Source of the DNA: Hydrogenophilales bacterium
Lineage (GTDB): Bacteria; Pseudomonadota; Gammaproteobacteria; Burkholderiales; Thiobacillaceae
Direction of reading: 5' to 3'
Length of the DNA stretch: 64,000 nt
Assembly: GCA_016195805.1 (NCBI GenBank)
Contig: JACPYT010000005.1
Location: 62,001-126,000 of the forward strand
Within the stretch, counting starts at the first letter, position 1; the number at the start of each line of letters is the position of its first letter. This document shows positions 46,836 through 57,320 of the stretch, piece by piece. Made by a program: the position numbers and the translations under genes. The notes under the pieces are model-generated. The model worked only from the letters and a program-made list of their open reading frames with translations, made no database searches and had not been told where the DNA came from.

Positions 46836-47564
46836 TCAGCCTGCGGCCTCCACCATCAACCGTTTCATCCCGGCCACCGCCTCCTTCCATCCCACGAACA
46901 GCGCCTGTGCGACGATGGCGTGGCCGATGTTGAGTTCGTGGATGCCAGGCAGCGCAGCGATGGGTTGGACATTGTGGTAGGTGAGGCCGTGACCGGCGTT
47001 CACCGTCAAACCCAGGCTGCGGCCGTAGGCGACGGCCATGCGAATGCGCTCGAATTCGGCGATGCGCGCTTCGTCGGTCTCCGCATCGGCGTAATGTCCG
47101 GTGTGGATCTCGACCACTGGTGCACCGGCCGCATGCGCGGCGTCGAGTTGCGCGAAATCGGCGTCGACAAACAGCGACACACGGATGCCGGCGTCCGCGA
47201 GGCGTTTGCAGGCATCGGTCATTTTCTGCATCTGGCCCTTCACGTCGAGCCCGCCCTCGGTGGTGAGTTCCTCGCGCTTCTCCGGCACCAGGCAGACGTC
47301 CTGCGGACGCGTCGCGATGGCGATACCGAGCATTTCCCCGGTCACCGCCATTTCCAAATTCATCTTGGTTTTCAGCACCTGGCGCAGGATCGCCACGTCC
47401 GCATCCTGGATGTGGCGGCGGTCTTCGCGCAAATGCAGGGTGATCGAGTCGGCGCCGGCGGTTTCCGCAGCGAGTGCCGCCTCGACCGGGCTCGGATAGC
47501 GGGTCTTGCGTGCCTGGCGCAGGGTGGCGATATGGTCGATGTTGACGCCGAGGAAGATGCTCAT
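46836..47564 (-). CDS. pdxJ: Pyridoxine 5'-phosphate synthase
   Basis: 242 aa. Condenses 1-deoxyxylulose-5-phosphate with 3-amino-2-oxopropyl phosphate to pyridoxine phosphate. [23 protein letters not shown] start, [14 protein letters not shown], catalytic Glu region [25 protein letters not shown] and [10 protein letters not shown]. It overlaps recO by 4 nt and ends the minus-strand lep-era block. Confidence 0.97.
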   Translation of the reverse strand: MSIFLGVNIDHIATLRQARKTRYPSPVEAALAAETAGADSITLHLREDRRHIQDADVAILRQVLKTKMNLEMAVTGEMLGIAIATRPQDVCLVPEKREELTTEGGLDVKGQMQKMTDACKRLADAGIRVSLFVDADFAQLDAAHAAGAPVVEIHTGHYADAETDEARIAEFERIRMAVAYGRSLGLTVNAGHGLTYHNVQPIAALPGIHELNIGHAIVAQALFVGWKEAVAGMKRLMVEAAG

Positions 47565-48310
47565 TGTGTCAGTTCGGTGAGTTCGCGTAACAGCTGGCGA
47601 GTATAAAGCGGCTTGGCGCCCAGCGTATGGTTGATCAGGGTGCGCATCAGCATCTTGGCCTCGACCAGTGTCGACTGTCGCTCGAAGCGGTCGGTAGCCA
47701 GGTCGAGCAGGGTCTGGCCGGACACCGGGCAGCCCGGCTGCCCGCTCGCCTGCAGCGCGCCGCGTTCAGGCTGGAACACATAGCGCCCCTGCGCCTGGAC
47801 CGGCGCACCGCTGTCGGCGTCGACGTCGAAGGTGGCGCCATAACCGATTTCACTCAGCAGGTTTTTCTCGAAGCGCCGCAATATCCGCTCAAAGTAAGTG
47901 GAACGTTCGTAATCGGTGGTGCCGCATTCGCCGGCCAGCTGCTCGAGGGTATCGACATAGCGGTCATACAGCGTCTCGTGGGCATCGCCACGCGCGAGCA
48001 GGCGCAGCAGCAATTCGTTGAGATAAAAGCCGCACATCAGCGCGCGCCCTTGCGGCGCCAGCAAACCGCCCTGCCATTCGGCGGCGTGCAGGGTTTTCAG
48101 TTCGGCCTTGCCGAACCATGACAGCAGAAGCGGGCTGAACGGCTGCATCAGCCCGCGCAGGGCCGAGGCCGGGCGCCGGGCACCGCGCGCGATCAGCGCC
48201 GCGCGCCCATGGCTGCGGGTGAATACCTCCACCACCACGCTGGTTTCCTTGAAGGGGTAGGTATGGAGGACGAAGCCGGGTTCGTTGTTGACGCGTGCGT
48301 CCGCGGACAT
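47561..48310 (-). CDS. recO: DNA repair protein RecO
   Basis: 249 aa. RecFOR mediator that loads RecA on SSB-coated DNA. N-terminal OB-fold ([37 protein letters not shown]), [11 protein letters not shown], and a helical C-terminus. Overlaps pdxJ, follows era by 7 nt. Confidence 0.95.
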   Translation of the reverse strand: MSADARVNNEPGFVLHTYPFKETSVVVEVFTRSHGRAALIARGARRPASALRGLMQPFSPLLLSWFGKAELKTLHAAEWQGGLLAPQGRALMCGFYLNELLLRLLARGDAHETLYDRYVDTLEQLAGECGTTDYERSTYFERILRRFEKNLLSEIGYGATFDVDADSGAPVQAQGRYVFQPERGALQASGQPGCPVSGQTLLDLATDRFERQSTLVEAKMLMRTLINHTLGAKPLYTRQLLRELTELTQ

Positions 48311-48317
48311 TTCTCAC

Positions 48318-49202
48318 TCAATCCAGGCCGAGCGATTTAAGCATCCGCACGTCGTCGGCCCAGCCGCCCTTGACCTTGACCCAGACCTCCAGATACACCT
48401 TGCCGTCGAACGCACGCTCCATGTCGAGCCGCGCCTGGGTGGAGATGGTCTTGAGCTTCTCGCCGCCCTTGCCGATGACGATGGCCTTGTGGCTGTCGCG
48501 GTCGACCAGGATGGTGGCGAAGATGCGGCGCAGGTTGCCCTCTTCCTCGAACTTGTCGATGGTGACGGCGACCGCGTAGGGGATTTCCTCGCCGCACAGG
48601 CGGAACACCTTCTCGCGGATGAGCTCGGCAGCAAGCTGGCGCTCGGTCTGGTCGGTGACGTCATCCTCGTCGAACAGCGGCGGATTTTCCGGCAGGTGGG
48701 CTTGCAGGGTTTTCAGCAGCTCGTCGAGGTTGCTGCCCTGCTTGGCCGACACCGGGACGATCTCGGTGAAGGCATGCGCAGCGGCGACTTCCTGCAGATA
48801 GGCCATCAGTGCAGCGCGGTCCTTGGCGTAATCGATCTTGTTCACCACCAGGATCAGCGGGCGATCCTTGGGCAGCAGATCCATCACCTGGCGGTCTTCG
48901 CGCGTCAGTCGCCCTGCCTCCACCAGCAGCATCACCACGTCGGTATCCGACAGGGTTTCGCGCACGCGCTTGTTCATCGCGCGGTTCATGGTGCTGGCGT
49001 GGCGGGTCTGGAACCCCGGGGTATCGACGAACACGAATTGCGCTTCGTCGGTGGTGTGGATGCCCATCACCCGGTGACGCGTGGTCTGCGCCTTCTTCGA
49101 AGTGATGCTGATTTTCTGTCCCACGATGCGGTTGAGCAGGGTCGACTTGCCGACGTTGGGCCGGCCGACGATGGCGATGAGGCCGCACTTGAATTCGCTC
49201 AT
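48318..49202 (-). CDS. era: GTPase Era
   Basis: 294 aa. Assembly factor of the 30S subunit. G1 [15 protein letters not shown]3 VDTPGFQ, G4 VNKID, and a C-terminal KH domain ([22 protein letters not shown]) that binds the 16S 3' end. Follows rnc directly on the same strand, as in most proteobacteria, so rRNA processing and assembly are co-expressed. Confidence 0.98.
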   Translation of the reverse strand: MSEFKCGLIAIVGRPNVGKSTLLNRIVGQKISITSKKAQTTRHRVMGIHTTDEAQFVFVDTPGFQTRHASTMNRAMNKRVRETLSDTDVVMLLVEAGRLTREDRQVMDLLPKDRPLILVVNKIDYAKDRAALMAYLQEVAAAHAFTEIVPVSAKQGSNLDELLKTLQAHLPENPPLFDEDDVTDQTERQLAAELIREKVFRLCGEEIPYAVAVTIDKFEEEGNLRRIFATILVDRDSHKAIVIGKGGEKLKTISTQARLDMERAFDGKVYLEVWVKVKGGWADDVRMLKSLGLD

Positions 49203-49215
49203 TTCTGCAGCCTTT

Positions 49216-49896
49216 TCATTTCTGTAATGCGGCGCACGCCTGGCGTGCGGCCTCCTGTTCGGCGGCGCGGCGGCTCTTGCCGACGCCGCGTGTGCTGAGT
49301 GGGGGTTTGACGAGCACGCACTCGACGATGAAGCTCTGGTCGTGCGCCTCGCCCTGGGTGCCCATCAGCCGATAGTCCGGCAACGGAAGCCTGCGCGACT
49401 GGAGAATTTCCTGCAGCTCGGTCTTCGGATCCTTGCCCGAGGCCCGCGGGTCGATTCGAGCGACCAGCGGGTCGAACAGCCCGCGCACCACGCGCTGCGC
49501 GGCCTCGAATCCCGCCTCCAGGAAGACGGCGCCGAACAGGGATTCCAGCGCATCGGCCAGAATCGAGGGACGGCGAAATCCGCCGCTTTTGAGTTCGCCC
49601 TCGCCCAGGCGCAGGCTGTCGCCCAGCTTCAGGGCTGCGGCAATCTCGGCCAGCGTTTCCTGCCGCACCAGGTTGGCGCGCAGGCGCGACAGGCTGCCTT
49701 CCGGCAAATCGGGAAACGCGTCGTACAGGGCACGGGCGACGGTACAGTTCAATACCGAGTCGCCGAGGAATTCGAGCCGTTCGTTGTTGAGCGCGCCGTA
49801 GCTGCGGTGCGTCAGCGCCTGGGTCAAAAGCTCGGGGCGGACAAAGGTATAACCCAGCGCCTGTTGCAGGCGCCGGTTCAGCAGGGCGTTATTCAA
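49216..49896 (-). CDS. rnc: Ribonuclease III
   Basis: 226 aa. Cleaves double-stranded RNA in rRNA and mRNA processing. RNase III signature [13 protein letters not shown] with catalytic acids, [17 protein letters not shown], and a C-terminal dsRNA-binding domain ([26 protein letters not shown] start). The likely start is TTG 49896, giving [16 protein letters not shown]; its frame has no ATG or GTG nearby. It overlaps the DUF4845 stop by 8 nt and probably relies on coupling. Confidence 0.95.
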   Translation of the reverse strand: MNNALLNRRLQQALGYTFVRPELLTQALTHRSYGALNNERLEFLGDSVLNCTVARALYDAFPDLPEGSLSRLRANLVRQETLAEIAAALKLGDSLRLGEGELKSGGFRRPSILADALESLFGAVFLEAGFEAAQRVVRGLFDPLVARIDPRASGKDPKTELQEILQSRRLPLPDYRLMGTQGEAHDQSFIVECVLVKPPLSTRGVGKSRRAAEQEAARQACAALQK

Positions 49897-50290
49897 CCTC
49901 GACCGCTGCGGCGTTGGGATCGGAACTGGCACTGAAATCGACCACCAGGCTGACATTGCCGACGAGCTTGGTGCGATAAGTGTAATCGGTGGAAACGACC
50001 GGGACGGCGCCGTGACGGTCGACGACGATGTCTTCCGGCTTGACCACAGTGACATAGCCCACCTCGGCGCGTCGAGCGAAGTCACTGCGGATATCGGCAT
50101 TGCTCTTGGACTTGAGATCGGACTCCTGCCCCATCGTGGAGAGAATTTTCTTTACCGAGAAATACTCGATGTAGGCCGGCACCAGCTTCATCGCCAGCAT
50201 GGCAAGCATGACCAGCACGAAGGCGACAAACAGGAAGCTGAACATGGTCAGACCGCGTTGTCTGGATTTCAGGGTGCGCGCGAAATGCAT
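49889..50290 (-). CDS. DUF4845 protein between lepB and rnc
   Basis: 133 aa. One N-terminal membrane helix after a basic start ([25 protein letters not shown]), then a periplasmic domain with [14 protein letters not shown] and [17 protein letters not shown]. The N-terminus RQRGLT resembles pilin-like leaders. Function unknown; members are consistently found in the lepB-rnc interval. Confidence 0.9.
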   Translation of the reverse strand: MHFARTLKSRQRGLTMFSFLFVAFVLVMLAMLAMKLVPAYIEYFSVKKILSTMGQESDLKSKSNADIRSDFARRAEVGYVTVVKPEDIVVDRHGAVPVVSTDYTYRTKLVGNVSLVVDFSASSDPNAAAVEVE

Positions 50291-50299
50291 GGTGTCTCC

Positions 50300-51109
50300 T
50301 TATCGAATGGTGGTGCCGATGCGATGGAATTCGTCAAAGTTCATCCAGATGAGGAAGGCCTTGCCGACGATGTTCTTGTCCGGGACAAATCCCCAGTAAC
50401 GGCTGTCATTACTCTCGTCACGGTTGTCGCCCATCATGAAATATTGTCCTTCTGGAACCTTGCAGACGAAGCCTTCGCCCTCGGCATTGTAGGAGCAGTT
50501 GTCGCGCGAGGGGAAGTCCACCACCTGGGTCGGATAGACCGGGGGTTTGTCGGGTTCGGTCATCATGGTGTGGCTGACGCCGTTGAGCCGCTCCTTGTAC
50601 ACCATCGCAGTGATGTAGTTCAGGCCATTGCCCACATAGCTGTAGGTGCCTGTATTGACGGCAGGCACGGGTTTTCCGTTGATGGTCAGCTTCTTGTCGC
50701 GATATTCGACCACGTCGCCCGGCACGCCGATCACGCGCTTGATGTAATCGAGGCTGGGATCGCCCGGATAGCGGAACACCATGACGTCGCCCCGCTCGGG
50801 ATTGTTCAGTTCGACCACTTTCGTGTTGATGACCGGCAGGCGGATACCGTAGGTGAATTTGTTGACCAGGATGAAGTCGCCGACCAGAAGCGTGGGCATC
50901 ATCGAGCCGGACGGGATCTTGAACGGTTCGACCAGAAACGAACGCAGCGCAAACACGACGAGAATGACCGGGAAGAAGCTCTTGGCGTATTCGACCAGCA
51001 GCGGCTCCCTGGCGTCCCGGTCACGGCCGCGCCGGAGGATCAGCAGGTCGAGCAGCCAGATGCCGCCGGTGACGACGAGCGCAACAAAAAGAATAAGGGC
51101 AAAGTTCAT
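50300..51109 (-). CDS. lepB: Signal peptidase I
   Basis: 269 aa. Two N-terminal membrane segments, then the catalytic domain: nucleophile Ser in IPSGSMMPTLLVGD, general-base Lys in DYIKRVIGVPGD, and the C-terminal GDNRDESNDSRYWGFVP box. Removes signal peptides from exported proteins. 17 nt after lepA. Confidence 0.97.
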   Translation of the reverse strand: MNFALILFVALVVTGGIWLLDLLILRRGRDRDAREPLLVEYAKSFFPVILVVFALRSFLVEPFKIPSGSMMPTLLVGDFILVNKFTYGIRLPVINTKVVELNNPERGDVMVFRYPGDPSLDYIKRVIGVPGDVVEYRDKKLTINGKPVPAVNTGTYSYVGNGLNYITAMVYKERLNGVSHTMMTEPDKPPVYPTQVVDFPSRDNCSYNAEGEGFVCKVPEGQYFMMGDNRDESNDSRYWGFVPDKNIVGKAFLIWMNFDEFHRIGTTIR

Positions 51110-51126
51110 GTTGAGGGGTCCACTGC

Positions 51127-52926
51127 TTATTTATCGGAGACCTGGAGGATCGCAAGGAAGGCTTCCTGCGGAATTTCGACGTTGCCGACCTGCTTCATGC
51201 GGCGTTTGCCGGCTTTCTGTTTCTCCAGTAGTTTCTTCTTGCGCGTGATGTCGCCGCCATAACACTTGGCCAGCACATTCTTGCGCAGCGCCTTGACGTT
51301 CTCGCGCGCGATGATGTTGGCGCCGATCGCCGCCTGTACCGCGACGTCGAACATCTGGCGCGGGATCAGCTCGCGCATCTTGGCAGCCAGCTCGCGGCCG
51401 CGGTACACGCTGGTGGCGCGGTGCACGATGAGCGACAAGGCATCGACCTTCTCATTGTTGACCAGGATATCGAGCTTGACCAGATCGCCCGCGCGGTATT
51501 CCTTGAACTCGTAGTCGAGTGAGGCATAACCACGACTGGTCGATTTCAGCTTGTCAAAAAAGTCCATCACCACTTCATTCATTGGCAGGTCGTACACCAG
51601 CATCACCTGGCGGCCGTGGTACTGCATGTTGACCTGCATGCCGCGCTTCTGGTTGCATAGGGTGATGACGTTGCCGACGAATTCCTCCGGCACGAAAATC
51701 GTCGCGGTGATGATGGGCTCGCGAATTTCCTCGATCTTCGACAGCTCGGGCAGTTTGAACGGGTTCTCGACGTTGATCGTGGTGCCGTCTTTCATCAGCA
51801 CTTCGTACACCACCGTCGGCGCCGTGGTGATGAGGTCCATGCCGTACTCGCGCTCCAGCCGTTCCTGCACGATGTCCATGTGCAGCAGGCCGAGGAAGCC
51901 GCAACGGAAACCGAAACCCAGCGCCTGGCTGACTTCGGGCTCGAACTGCAGCGCCGCGTCGTTCAGCTGCAGCTTGGTCAGCGCGTCGCGCAGCGCCTCG
52001 AAGTCGTGCGACTCGACTGGGTACAGCCCAGCGAACACCTGCGACTGCACCTTCTTGAAGCCCGGCAGCGGCTCGCTGGCGGGCCGGTCGATCAAGGTGA
52101 TGGTGTCGCCGACCTGGGCGGATTTGAGTTCCTTGATTCCGGCAATCACGAAACCCACCTCGCCGGCCGACAACTGCGGCCGGTCGACCGACTTCGGCGT
52201 AAACACGCCGACGTGCTCGGTCAGATGCTGCGCACCGCTGGCCATGAAGCGGATCTTGTCTTTCGGTTTCAGCACGCCGTCGACCACCCGCACCAGCATC
52301 ACCACGCCGACGTAGTTGTCGAACCACGAGTCGATGATCAACGCTTTCAGCGGCGCATCCTCGTTGCCTCGCGGCGGCGGCACCTGCTTCACCACCACTT
52401 CAAGAATTTCCGTGATGCCGATACCGGTCTTGGCCGAAGCGCGTACCGCATCGCTTGCGTCCAGCCCGACGATGTCTTCGATCTCTTCCGCCACCCGGTC
52501 GGGGTCGGCGGCCGGCAGGTCGATCTTGTTCAGCACCGGGATCACCTCGACGCCGAGGTCGATCGCGGTGTAGCAGTTGGCCACGGTCTGCGCTTCGACG
52601 CCCTGCGAGGCATCGACCACCAGCAGCGCGCCTTCGCAGGCCGACAACGAACGCGACACCTCGTAGGAGAAGTCGACGTGTCCGGGGGTGTCGATCAGGT
52701 TGAGGCGATAGATCTGGCCATCCTGCGCCTTGTAGGTCAGCGCCGCGGTCTGCGCCTTGATGGTGATGCCGCGCTCCTTCTCCAGATCCATGGAATCGAG
52801 CACCTGCGCCTCCATCTCGCGTTCCGACAGCCCGCCGCAATGCTGGATCAGGCGGTCGGCCAGCGTGGACTTGCCGTGGTCGATGTGAGCGATGATGGAG
52901 AAATTGCGGATCAGGTTCTGGGACAC
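51127..52926 (-). CDS. lepA: Elongation factor 4 (LepA)
   Basis: 599 aa. Ribosome-bound GTPase. [14 protein letters not shown] (G1), DTPGHVDF (G3), NKIDLP (G4), SAKTG (G5), and the LepA-specific C-terminal domain ending in the basic [20 protein letters not shown]. Heads the lepA-lepB-DUF4845-rnc-era-recO-pdxJ unit. Confidence 0.98.
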   Translation of the reverse strand: MSQNLIRNFSIIAHIDHGKSTLADRLIQHCGGLSEREMEAQVLDSMDLEKERGITIKAQTAALTYKAQDGQIYRLNLIDTPGHVDFSYEVSRSLSACEGALLVVDASQGVEAQTVANCYTAIDLGVEVIPVLNKIDLPAADPDRVAEEIEDIVGLDASDAVRASAKTGIGITEILEVVVKQVPPPRGNEDAPLKALIIDSWFDNYVGVVMLVRVVDGVLKPKDKIRFMASGAQHLTEHVGVFTPKSVDRPQLSAGEVGFVIAGIKELKSAQVGDTITLIDRPASEPLPGFKKVQSQVFAGLYPVESHDFEALRDALTKLQLNDAALQFEPEVSQALGFGFRCGFLGLLHMDIVQERLEREYGMDLITTAPTVVYEVLMKDGTTINVENPFKLPELSKIEEIREPIITATIFVPEEFVGNVITLCNQKRGMQVNMQYHGRQVMLVYDLPMNEVVMDFFDKLKSTSRGYASLDYEFKEYRAGDLVKLDILVNNEKVDALSLIVHRATSVYRGRELAAKMRELIPRQMFDVAVQAAIGANIIARENVKALRKNVLAKCYGGDITRKKKLLEKQKAGKRRMKQVGNVEIPQEAFLAILQVSDK

Positions 52927-52929
52927 AGC

Positions 52930-52953
52930 AAAACGGGCACGTTTCCGTGCCCG
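52930..52953 (-). terminator. Terminator between the sigma-E operon and lepA
   Basis: On the minus strand CGGGCACG-GAAA-CGTGCCCG followed by TTTT. It ends the algU-mucA-mucB-rseC-mucD-glutaredoxin transcript just before the lepA ATG, implying a separate lepA promoter or partial read-through. Confidence 0.75.
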
Positions 52954-52990
52954 ACAAGGGATGCGATAACTTGCAGAATTTTAACGGATT

Positions 52991-53236
52991 TCAGCGGTGG
53001 GCGCGCAGCCATTCCTGAATCGCAGGCAGATTCAGCCGATGTCGGCAAATCTCGGTGTCGCCGTCGAACAGCAAGGGGACCTCCCAGCCGTATTTCGCCT
53101 TGAGCGCGGGATCGGCATCCACGTCCACCGGCAGCAGGCCGTGCCCGGTTCCTGCGATCAGGGCGTGGACCTCGGCCGCCAACTCATCGCAGAGCGGACA
53201 GCCTGTCCGCGTATAGAGCGTCAGCGTTTTACCCAC
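52991..53236 (-). CDS. Glutaredoxin-like family protein (DUF836)
   Basis: 81 aa. Thioredoxin fold: TLYTRTGCPLCDELAAEV with Cys-x2-Cys (CPLC), VPLLFDG with cis-Pro. Predicted small thiol redox protein, partner unknown. It overlaps the mucD 3' end by 8 nt and is the last gene of the sigma-E operon. Confidence 0.9.
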   Translation of the reverse strand: MGKTLTLYTRTGCPLCDELAAEVHALIAGTGHGLLPVDVDADPALKAKYGWEVPLLFDGDTEICRHRLNLPAIQEWLRAHR

Positions 53237-54629
53237 CTGAAATCTTCAGTGGGATATAGAGCGTTCCGTCGCCGCGACGCACCAGGATCGCCGCGCTTTT
53301 GCCGGCAGGTATCGCGGCGATGGCCTTACGGTAGTCCGCTACGCTGGCGATCCTGGTGTTGTTGACCGCCAGAATGATATCGCCCGTCCGAATACCGGCA
53401 CGCGCCGCTTCGCCCGTGGCATCCGCGACCAGCACGCCATGGTCGAGGTCAAGCGCCCGCCGCTGATCCGCCCCCAGTTCCGACAGGGCCAGCCCGCCGC
53501 GCAACATGGCTTTGCCGTCCTTGCCGGCCTGCTGGTTCTCGGCAGGCAACTCGCCCAACACCACGTCGAGTTGCTGGAGTTTGCCCTTGCGCCAGATCTG
53601 CAGCGGGATCCTGGTGCCGGGTTTGGCCATGCCGACCATGCGCGGCAGGTCGCTGGAGTTTTCCACCGCCTTGCCATCGAATTCCAGGATGACATCGGCC
53701 GCCTGCAGTCCCGCCTTCTGCGCCGGGCTGTCCTCCTGCACCTGCGACACCAGCGCGCCGCGCGGGCGATCAAGGCCGAAGGAATCGGCCAGATCGGCAG
53801 TCACTTCCTGGATCACCACGCCGAGCCAGCCGCGCGATATCTTGCCGCCGCTCTCCAGTTGCTTCGCCACCTCCATCGCCACATCGATCGGAATCGCGAA
53901 CGACACACCCATATAGCCGCCGCTGCGGCTGTAAATCTGCGAATTGATGCCGACCACTTCGCCCTTCATGTTGAACAACGGCCCGCCCGAATTGCCGGGA
54001 TTGATCGGCACATCGGTCTGGATGAAGGGCACGTAGGTTTCCGACGGCAGCGAACGCCCCTTGGCGGAGACGATGCCCGCCGTGACCGAGTTCTCGAAGC
54101 CGAAGGGCGAGCCGATGGCCGCCACCGCCTCGCCGACCCGCAGCTTGGTGGGATCGCCCAGCTTGACGGCCGGCAGGTTGCTGGCGGTGATCTTGATGAC
54201 GGCCACATCGGTGCGCGCATCCGCCCCCACCACCCTGGCGGTGAAGGTACGCTTGTCGGTGAGCTTGACCACCACCTCATCCGCGCCCTTGACCACGTGC
54301 GCATTGGTCAGGATATAGCCATCTTTGCTGACGATGAAACCGGAGCCTTCAGCACGGGCCGGGATTTCCTGCATGGGGCCCGCCCCCCCCGGTCCGCCCT
54401 GCACTCCCGGCGGCATGCCCGGAAAGAAGCGGCGGAAGAACTCCTGCATGCCCTCGTCGCCGAATGGCAGGCCTTCCTGGCCGCGCTTCACCAGCTTGGT
54501 CGTGCTGATGTTGACCACGGCCGGCCCCTGCTTTTCAACCAGATCGGCCACATCCATCACATCTTTTGCCAATGCCGGTACCGACACGGCAAACATCAGC
54601 GCAATTGCCGCCAGAGCGTTTCTCATCAT
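53229..54629 (-). CDS. mucD: Periplasmic serine protease DegP/MucD family
   Basis: 466 aa. Signal peptide (MMRNALAAIALMFAVSVPALA), trypsin-like domain with catalytic His (TNAHVVKGADEV), Asp (RTDVAVIKI) and Ser (PGNSGGPLFN), and two C-terminal PDZ domains. Degrades misfolded envelope proteins, restraining sigma-E activation. It overlaps rseC by 4 nt (ATGA). Position after mucB/rseC matches MucD of pseudomonads. Confidence 0.96.
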   Translation of the reverse strand: MMRNALAAIALMFAVSVPALAKDVMDVADLVEKQGPAVVNISTTKLVKRGQEGLPFGDEGMQEFFRRFFPGMPPGVQGGPGGAGPMQEIPARAEGSGFIVSKDGYILTNAHVVKGADEVVVKLTDKRTFTARVVGADARTDVAVIKITASNLPAVKLGDPTKLRVGEAVAAIGSPFGFENSVTAGIVSAKGRSLPSETYVPFIQTDVPINPGNSGGPLFNMKGEVVGINSQIYSRSGGYMGVSFAIPIDVAMEVAKQLESGGKISRGWLGVVIQEVTADLADSFGLDRPRGALVSQVQEDSPAQKAGLQAADVILEFDGKAVENSSDLPRMVGMAKPGTRIPLQIWRKGKLQQLDVVLGELPAENQQAGKDGKAMLRGGLALSELGADQRRALDLDHGVLVADATGEAARAGIRTGDIILAVNNTRIASVADYRKAIAAIPAGKSAAILVRRGDGTLYIPLKISGG

Positions 54630-55066
54630 GGCTGTCCTTTCATCACTTGAAACAGGATTCCGTCTTCGCGTCTGAGCACCACCGGGCGCGCCGCACGGCC
54701 GCCTCGAGCTGCCAGTACGCCTGCCGCGCCCCCGATCAGCATGCCGGCGAGCGCCGAGCCGTCACCGGGCAGGACGGCCTGCGCCAGCAACGCGCCGGCC
54801 AGCATCAGACCCAGCGGCAGGCCATAGGCACGCAATGCGCTTCTGAGCACGCTGCCATCGGCAATCCCGACCACGACACGATCACCGGGCGCCAGGGCCA
54901 GGTCGCAGTCGACCAGAAAATTCCGGGGCTTGCGCTGGAAGAGCTCGGCAATGCGGCGCGACGAACACCCCTGCCCGCCGCAGGTACCGCAACCCGAGGG
55001 CTCGACCGCCTGCACCCAGACGCCATCGGATGCAGTGCGGATGACTTCGGCCGTCTGTTCCAGCAT
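54626..55066 (-). CDS. rseC: SoxR-reducing/RseC-type membrane protein
   Basis: 146 aa. N-terminal cytosolic Cys cluster (SGCGTCGGQGCSSRRI, four Cys) and two membrane segments (about 75-115). RseC/MucC family; some members belong to the SoxR-reducing Rsx complex. ATG 55066 gives the family MLEQTAEVIR-type start; the frame extends to 55537 but overlaps mucB. Between mucB and mucD. Confidence 0.93.
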   Translation of the reverse strand: MLEQTAEVIRTASDGVWVQAVEPSGCGTCGGQGCSSRRIAELFQRKPRNFLVDCDLALAPGDRVVVGIADGSVLRSALRAYGLPLGLMLAGALLAQAVLPGDGSALAGMLIGGAAGVLAARGGRAARPVVLRREDGILFQVMKGQP

Positions 55067-55074
55067 GGCAGTCC

Positions 55075-56022
55075 TTATTTCCTGGTCGCCGAGTTGCCGG
55101 TTTCGATCAGCGCCATGTTTGGTACCTCGCCCAGGGTCGTCACGATATAGCCGTCGATCTCGCGGGCATAGATTCCGATCGCGCCTTCGGCCGACAGACC
55201 GTGCAGACTTTGCACCTGCGGATCCACCGGTTCGACGAACATCGACAGTACGCTCAGGCCGTCCGAAAACACCAGATGGGTAACCGGCGCCCGCTTGCCC
55301 GGCAGCGAACGCACCGCATCCTGTACCTGCTCGTATCCCGGCGGCGGCGTCACGCTCCAGGTACTCACGACAGGTTTGTCGGAATGGGTTTTCTGGATGA
55401 TTTTCCCTGCCATGTCGTTGCGGATGTCCGGTGCCTTGCCAATCTGGATTTCGGAGAAAACGAACATCGAGATCACACTGCCATTGTCGTTGACGACACG
55501 CACCTTGAGCGGCAAACCCGTGCGCTTGTCCAGCCACAGATTGTAGGCATATCGATATCCATCGCGCGGCGCCAACGTCACCACCTGGCAGGAACGCCCT
55601 GCAACGCGTTCGATTCCACCCAGTTTCGCCTCGTAAAAATCGAGCAGACTGGCCGGCTGTGCCGGCAGCAGGTCGGGGAAGAAACGGCGCAGTGCGTTAC
55701 GCTCCAGTTGCACATGCTTGCCGTCCGGCAATTGGCAGTACACGTCGTTATTGATACGCAGGAACTGACGCGACGTGCCATCCATGACTTCGATTTTTGC
55801 CTGCTCGCCATTCGCATCGGTGCGGTGCAGCACGCGCAGCACCTCGACGTGCTCGCCATGATGATAGACATAGACGCCGCTGTAATTCTGCTGTTTGGCC
55901 GCATTGGTTGCACGGTCGAGCCAGTCGGCCGCGGCATCGGCACGCGCTCCGCCGGAAAACAATACCAGTCCGGCAAATCCCGCAACCAGCCAACCCTGCC
56001 GCCAGACAGCCAGCGACCGCAT
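55075..56022 (-). CDS. rseB: Sigma-E regulatory protein RseB/MucB
   Basis: 315 aa. Signal peptide then the MucB/RseB domains: WLDRATNAAKQQNYSGVYVYHHG, EVLRVLHRTD, LDKRTGLPLKVRVVN. Binds RseA/MucA in the periplasm and shields it from cleavage. The ATG shares one base with the anti-sigma stop (TGATG). Confidence 0.95.
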   Translation of the reverse strand: MRSLAVWRQGWLVAGFAGLVLFSGGARADAAADWLDRATNAAKQQNYSGVYVYHHGEHVEVLRVLHRTDANGEQAKIEVMDGTSRQFLRINNDVYCQLPDGKHVQLERNALRRFFPDLLPAQPASLLDFYEAKLGGIERVAGRSCQVVTLAPRDGYRYAYNLWLDKRTGLPLKVRVVNDNGSVISMFVFSEIQIGKAPDIRNDMAGKIIQKTHSDKPVVSTWSVTPPPGYEQVQDAVRSLPGKRAPVTHLVFSDGLSVLSMFVEPVDPQVQSLHGLSAEGAIGIYAREIDGYIVTTLGEVPNMALIETGNSATRK

Positions 56023-56567
56023 CAGCGCGGCTCCACCGCAACGGCCACCGCGGGCTGATAGGGGGAAACCACCGTCATCGGAGCAAATTCCTGATGCGCC
56101 ACCAGATAGGGCGTAAATCGGGCATCTTCACTCATCGGCACCGACGACAGCGAAGCCTGCTGAAAGCCCGGCGCCGTCGCCATGGGCAGCGTGGCAGGCT
56201 CATCCGACATCATTCGGGTGAGCGAGATTGCGCCCCATACCGCGAGCGAGGCAAACGACGCCACGGCAACCCGCTGCGGCCACACGCTCCGGCGCGGTGC
56301 AAGCACGGTCGGTTCGGCTGCCAGCTGCGCCGAAAAACGCGCCATGAAGCCCTCCTGCGCAGGAGCCTCGCCACGCATCAGATCGCCGATCAAATGATAG
56401 TCCGACCAGTTCTGACGCAAATCCCCATCGCGCTTCAGGGCCGTGAGGCAGTCCTCCGTTTCGGCACGTGCCGTTTCGCCGTCCAGCGCGACGGAGAGCA
56501 GCAGACGCAAACTGTCTTCGGCCTGCTCAGGCGGGGTAAGGGAATCGGTTTTAAGAAGTGCTGACAT
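56022..56567 (-). CDS. rseA: Anti-sigma-E factor RseA/MucA
   Basis: 181 aa. N-terminal cytosolic sigma-binding domain (about 1-90; [21 protein letters not shown]), [12 protein letters not shown], one transmembrane helix ([17 protein letters not shown]) and a periplasmic tail. Sequesters AlgU until cut by site-1/2 proteases. ATG 56567 preferred (AAGGTGG upstream) over GTG 56576. 2 nt after algU. Confidence 0.93.
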   Translation of the reverse strand: MSALLKTDSLTPPEQAEDSLRLLLSVALDGETARAETEDCLTALKRDGDLRQNWSDYHLIGDLMRGEAPAQEGFMARFSAQLAAEPTVLAPRRSVWPQRVAVASFASLAVWGAISLTRMMSDEPATLPMATAPGFQQASLSSVPMSEDARFTPYLVAHQEFAPMTVVSPYQPAVAVAVEPR

Positions 56568-56569
56568 GG

Positions 56570-57166
56570 TTACCACCTTTTGTCCTGACTGGTGCCCAGC
56601 ATCGGGCGTATCTTTTCGGCAATGGCCTCGCGCGCGCGGAATATCCGCGAGCGCACGGTACCGATCGGGCAGTCCATCATCTGCGCGATTTCCTCGTAAC
56701 TCATGCCTTCGATCTCGCGCAGCGTGATGGCTGTCCTCAATTCCTCGGGCAGCGCATCGACTGCCTCATTGACTGCTTTGGCGATCTGCTTGGTCTGAAG
56801 TTCCGCTTCCGGCGTCGCAATATCGCGCAACAGGTCGCCGTCCTCGTAATTCTCCGCATCTTCCGCCTGAACATCGCTCGACACCGGCATACGCTTGTGC
56901 GCAACCAGGTAATTCTTGGCGGTATTCACGGCAATGCGGTACAGCCAGGTGTAAAAGGCGCTCTCGCCGCGGAATCCCGGCAGCGCGCGATAGGCCTTGA
57001 TAAAAGCTTCCTGCGTAATATCTTCCACCTCTGCCGCATCCCGCACCATACGCGACAATAGCCGCCCGAGCTTGCGGTGATACTTGCTCACCAACAGCTC
57101 GAAAGCGCGCTTGTCGCCCTGCTGGGCGCGTTCGACCAACACCTGATCCAGTTCGCGGTCCGACAT
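56570..57166 (-). CDS. algU: RNA polymerase sigma-E factor (AlgU/RpoE)
   Basis: 198 aa, ECF sigma. Region 2 with [23 protein letters not shown] and [17 protein letters not shown], region 4 with [44 protein letters not shown]. Controls envelope stress response. First gene of the sigma-E operon, preceded by an AlgU-type promoter (57225-57251), which suggests autoregulation. Confidence 0.98.
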   Translation of the reverse strand: MSDRELDQVLVERAQQGDKRAFELLVSKYHRKLGRLLSRMVRDAAEVEDITQEAFIKAYRALPGFRGESAFYTWLYRIAVNTAKNYLVAHKRMPVSSDVQAEDAENYEDGDLLRDIATPEAELQTKQIAKAVNEAVDALPEELRTAITLREIEGMSYEEIAQMMDCPIGTVRSRIFRAREAIAEKIRPMLGTSQDKRW

Positions 57167-57224
57167 ATCTCCCTACTGCTTTTTGTTTGTGTTGAAAGTA
57201 TACGTGACCGCACCTTCCGGAACG

Positions 57225-57251
57225 TGTGAGCGGATCGGGGCGTAAAAGTTC
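57225..57251 (-). promoter_or_regulatory. AlgU/sigma-E-type autoregulatory promoter
   Basis: Minus strand GAACTT (57251-57246), 16-nt spacer and TCACA (57229-57225). The -35 is a perfect match to the sigma-E consensus GAACTT; the -10 differs from TCTGA at two positions. Lies about 60 nt upstream of the algU ATG. Confidence 0.65.
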
Positions 57252-57320
57252 ACCCCGCCTGGTTCGATTCGGCTGGGTTATTCGGGCACGGCCCAAGCCT
57301 GCTATCATCGCCCAACCACC

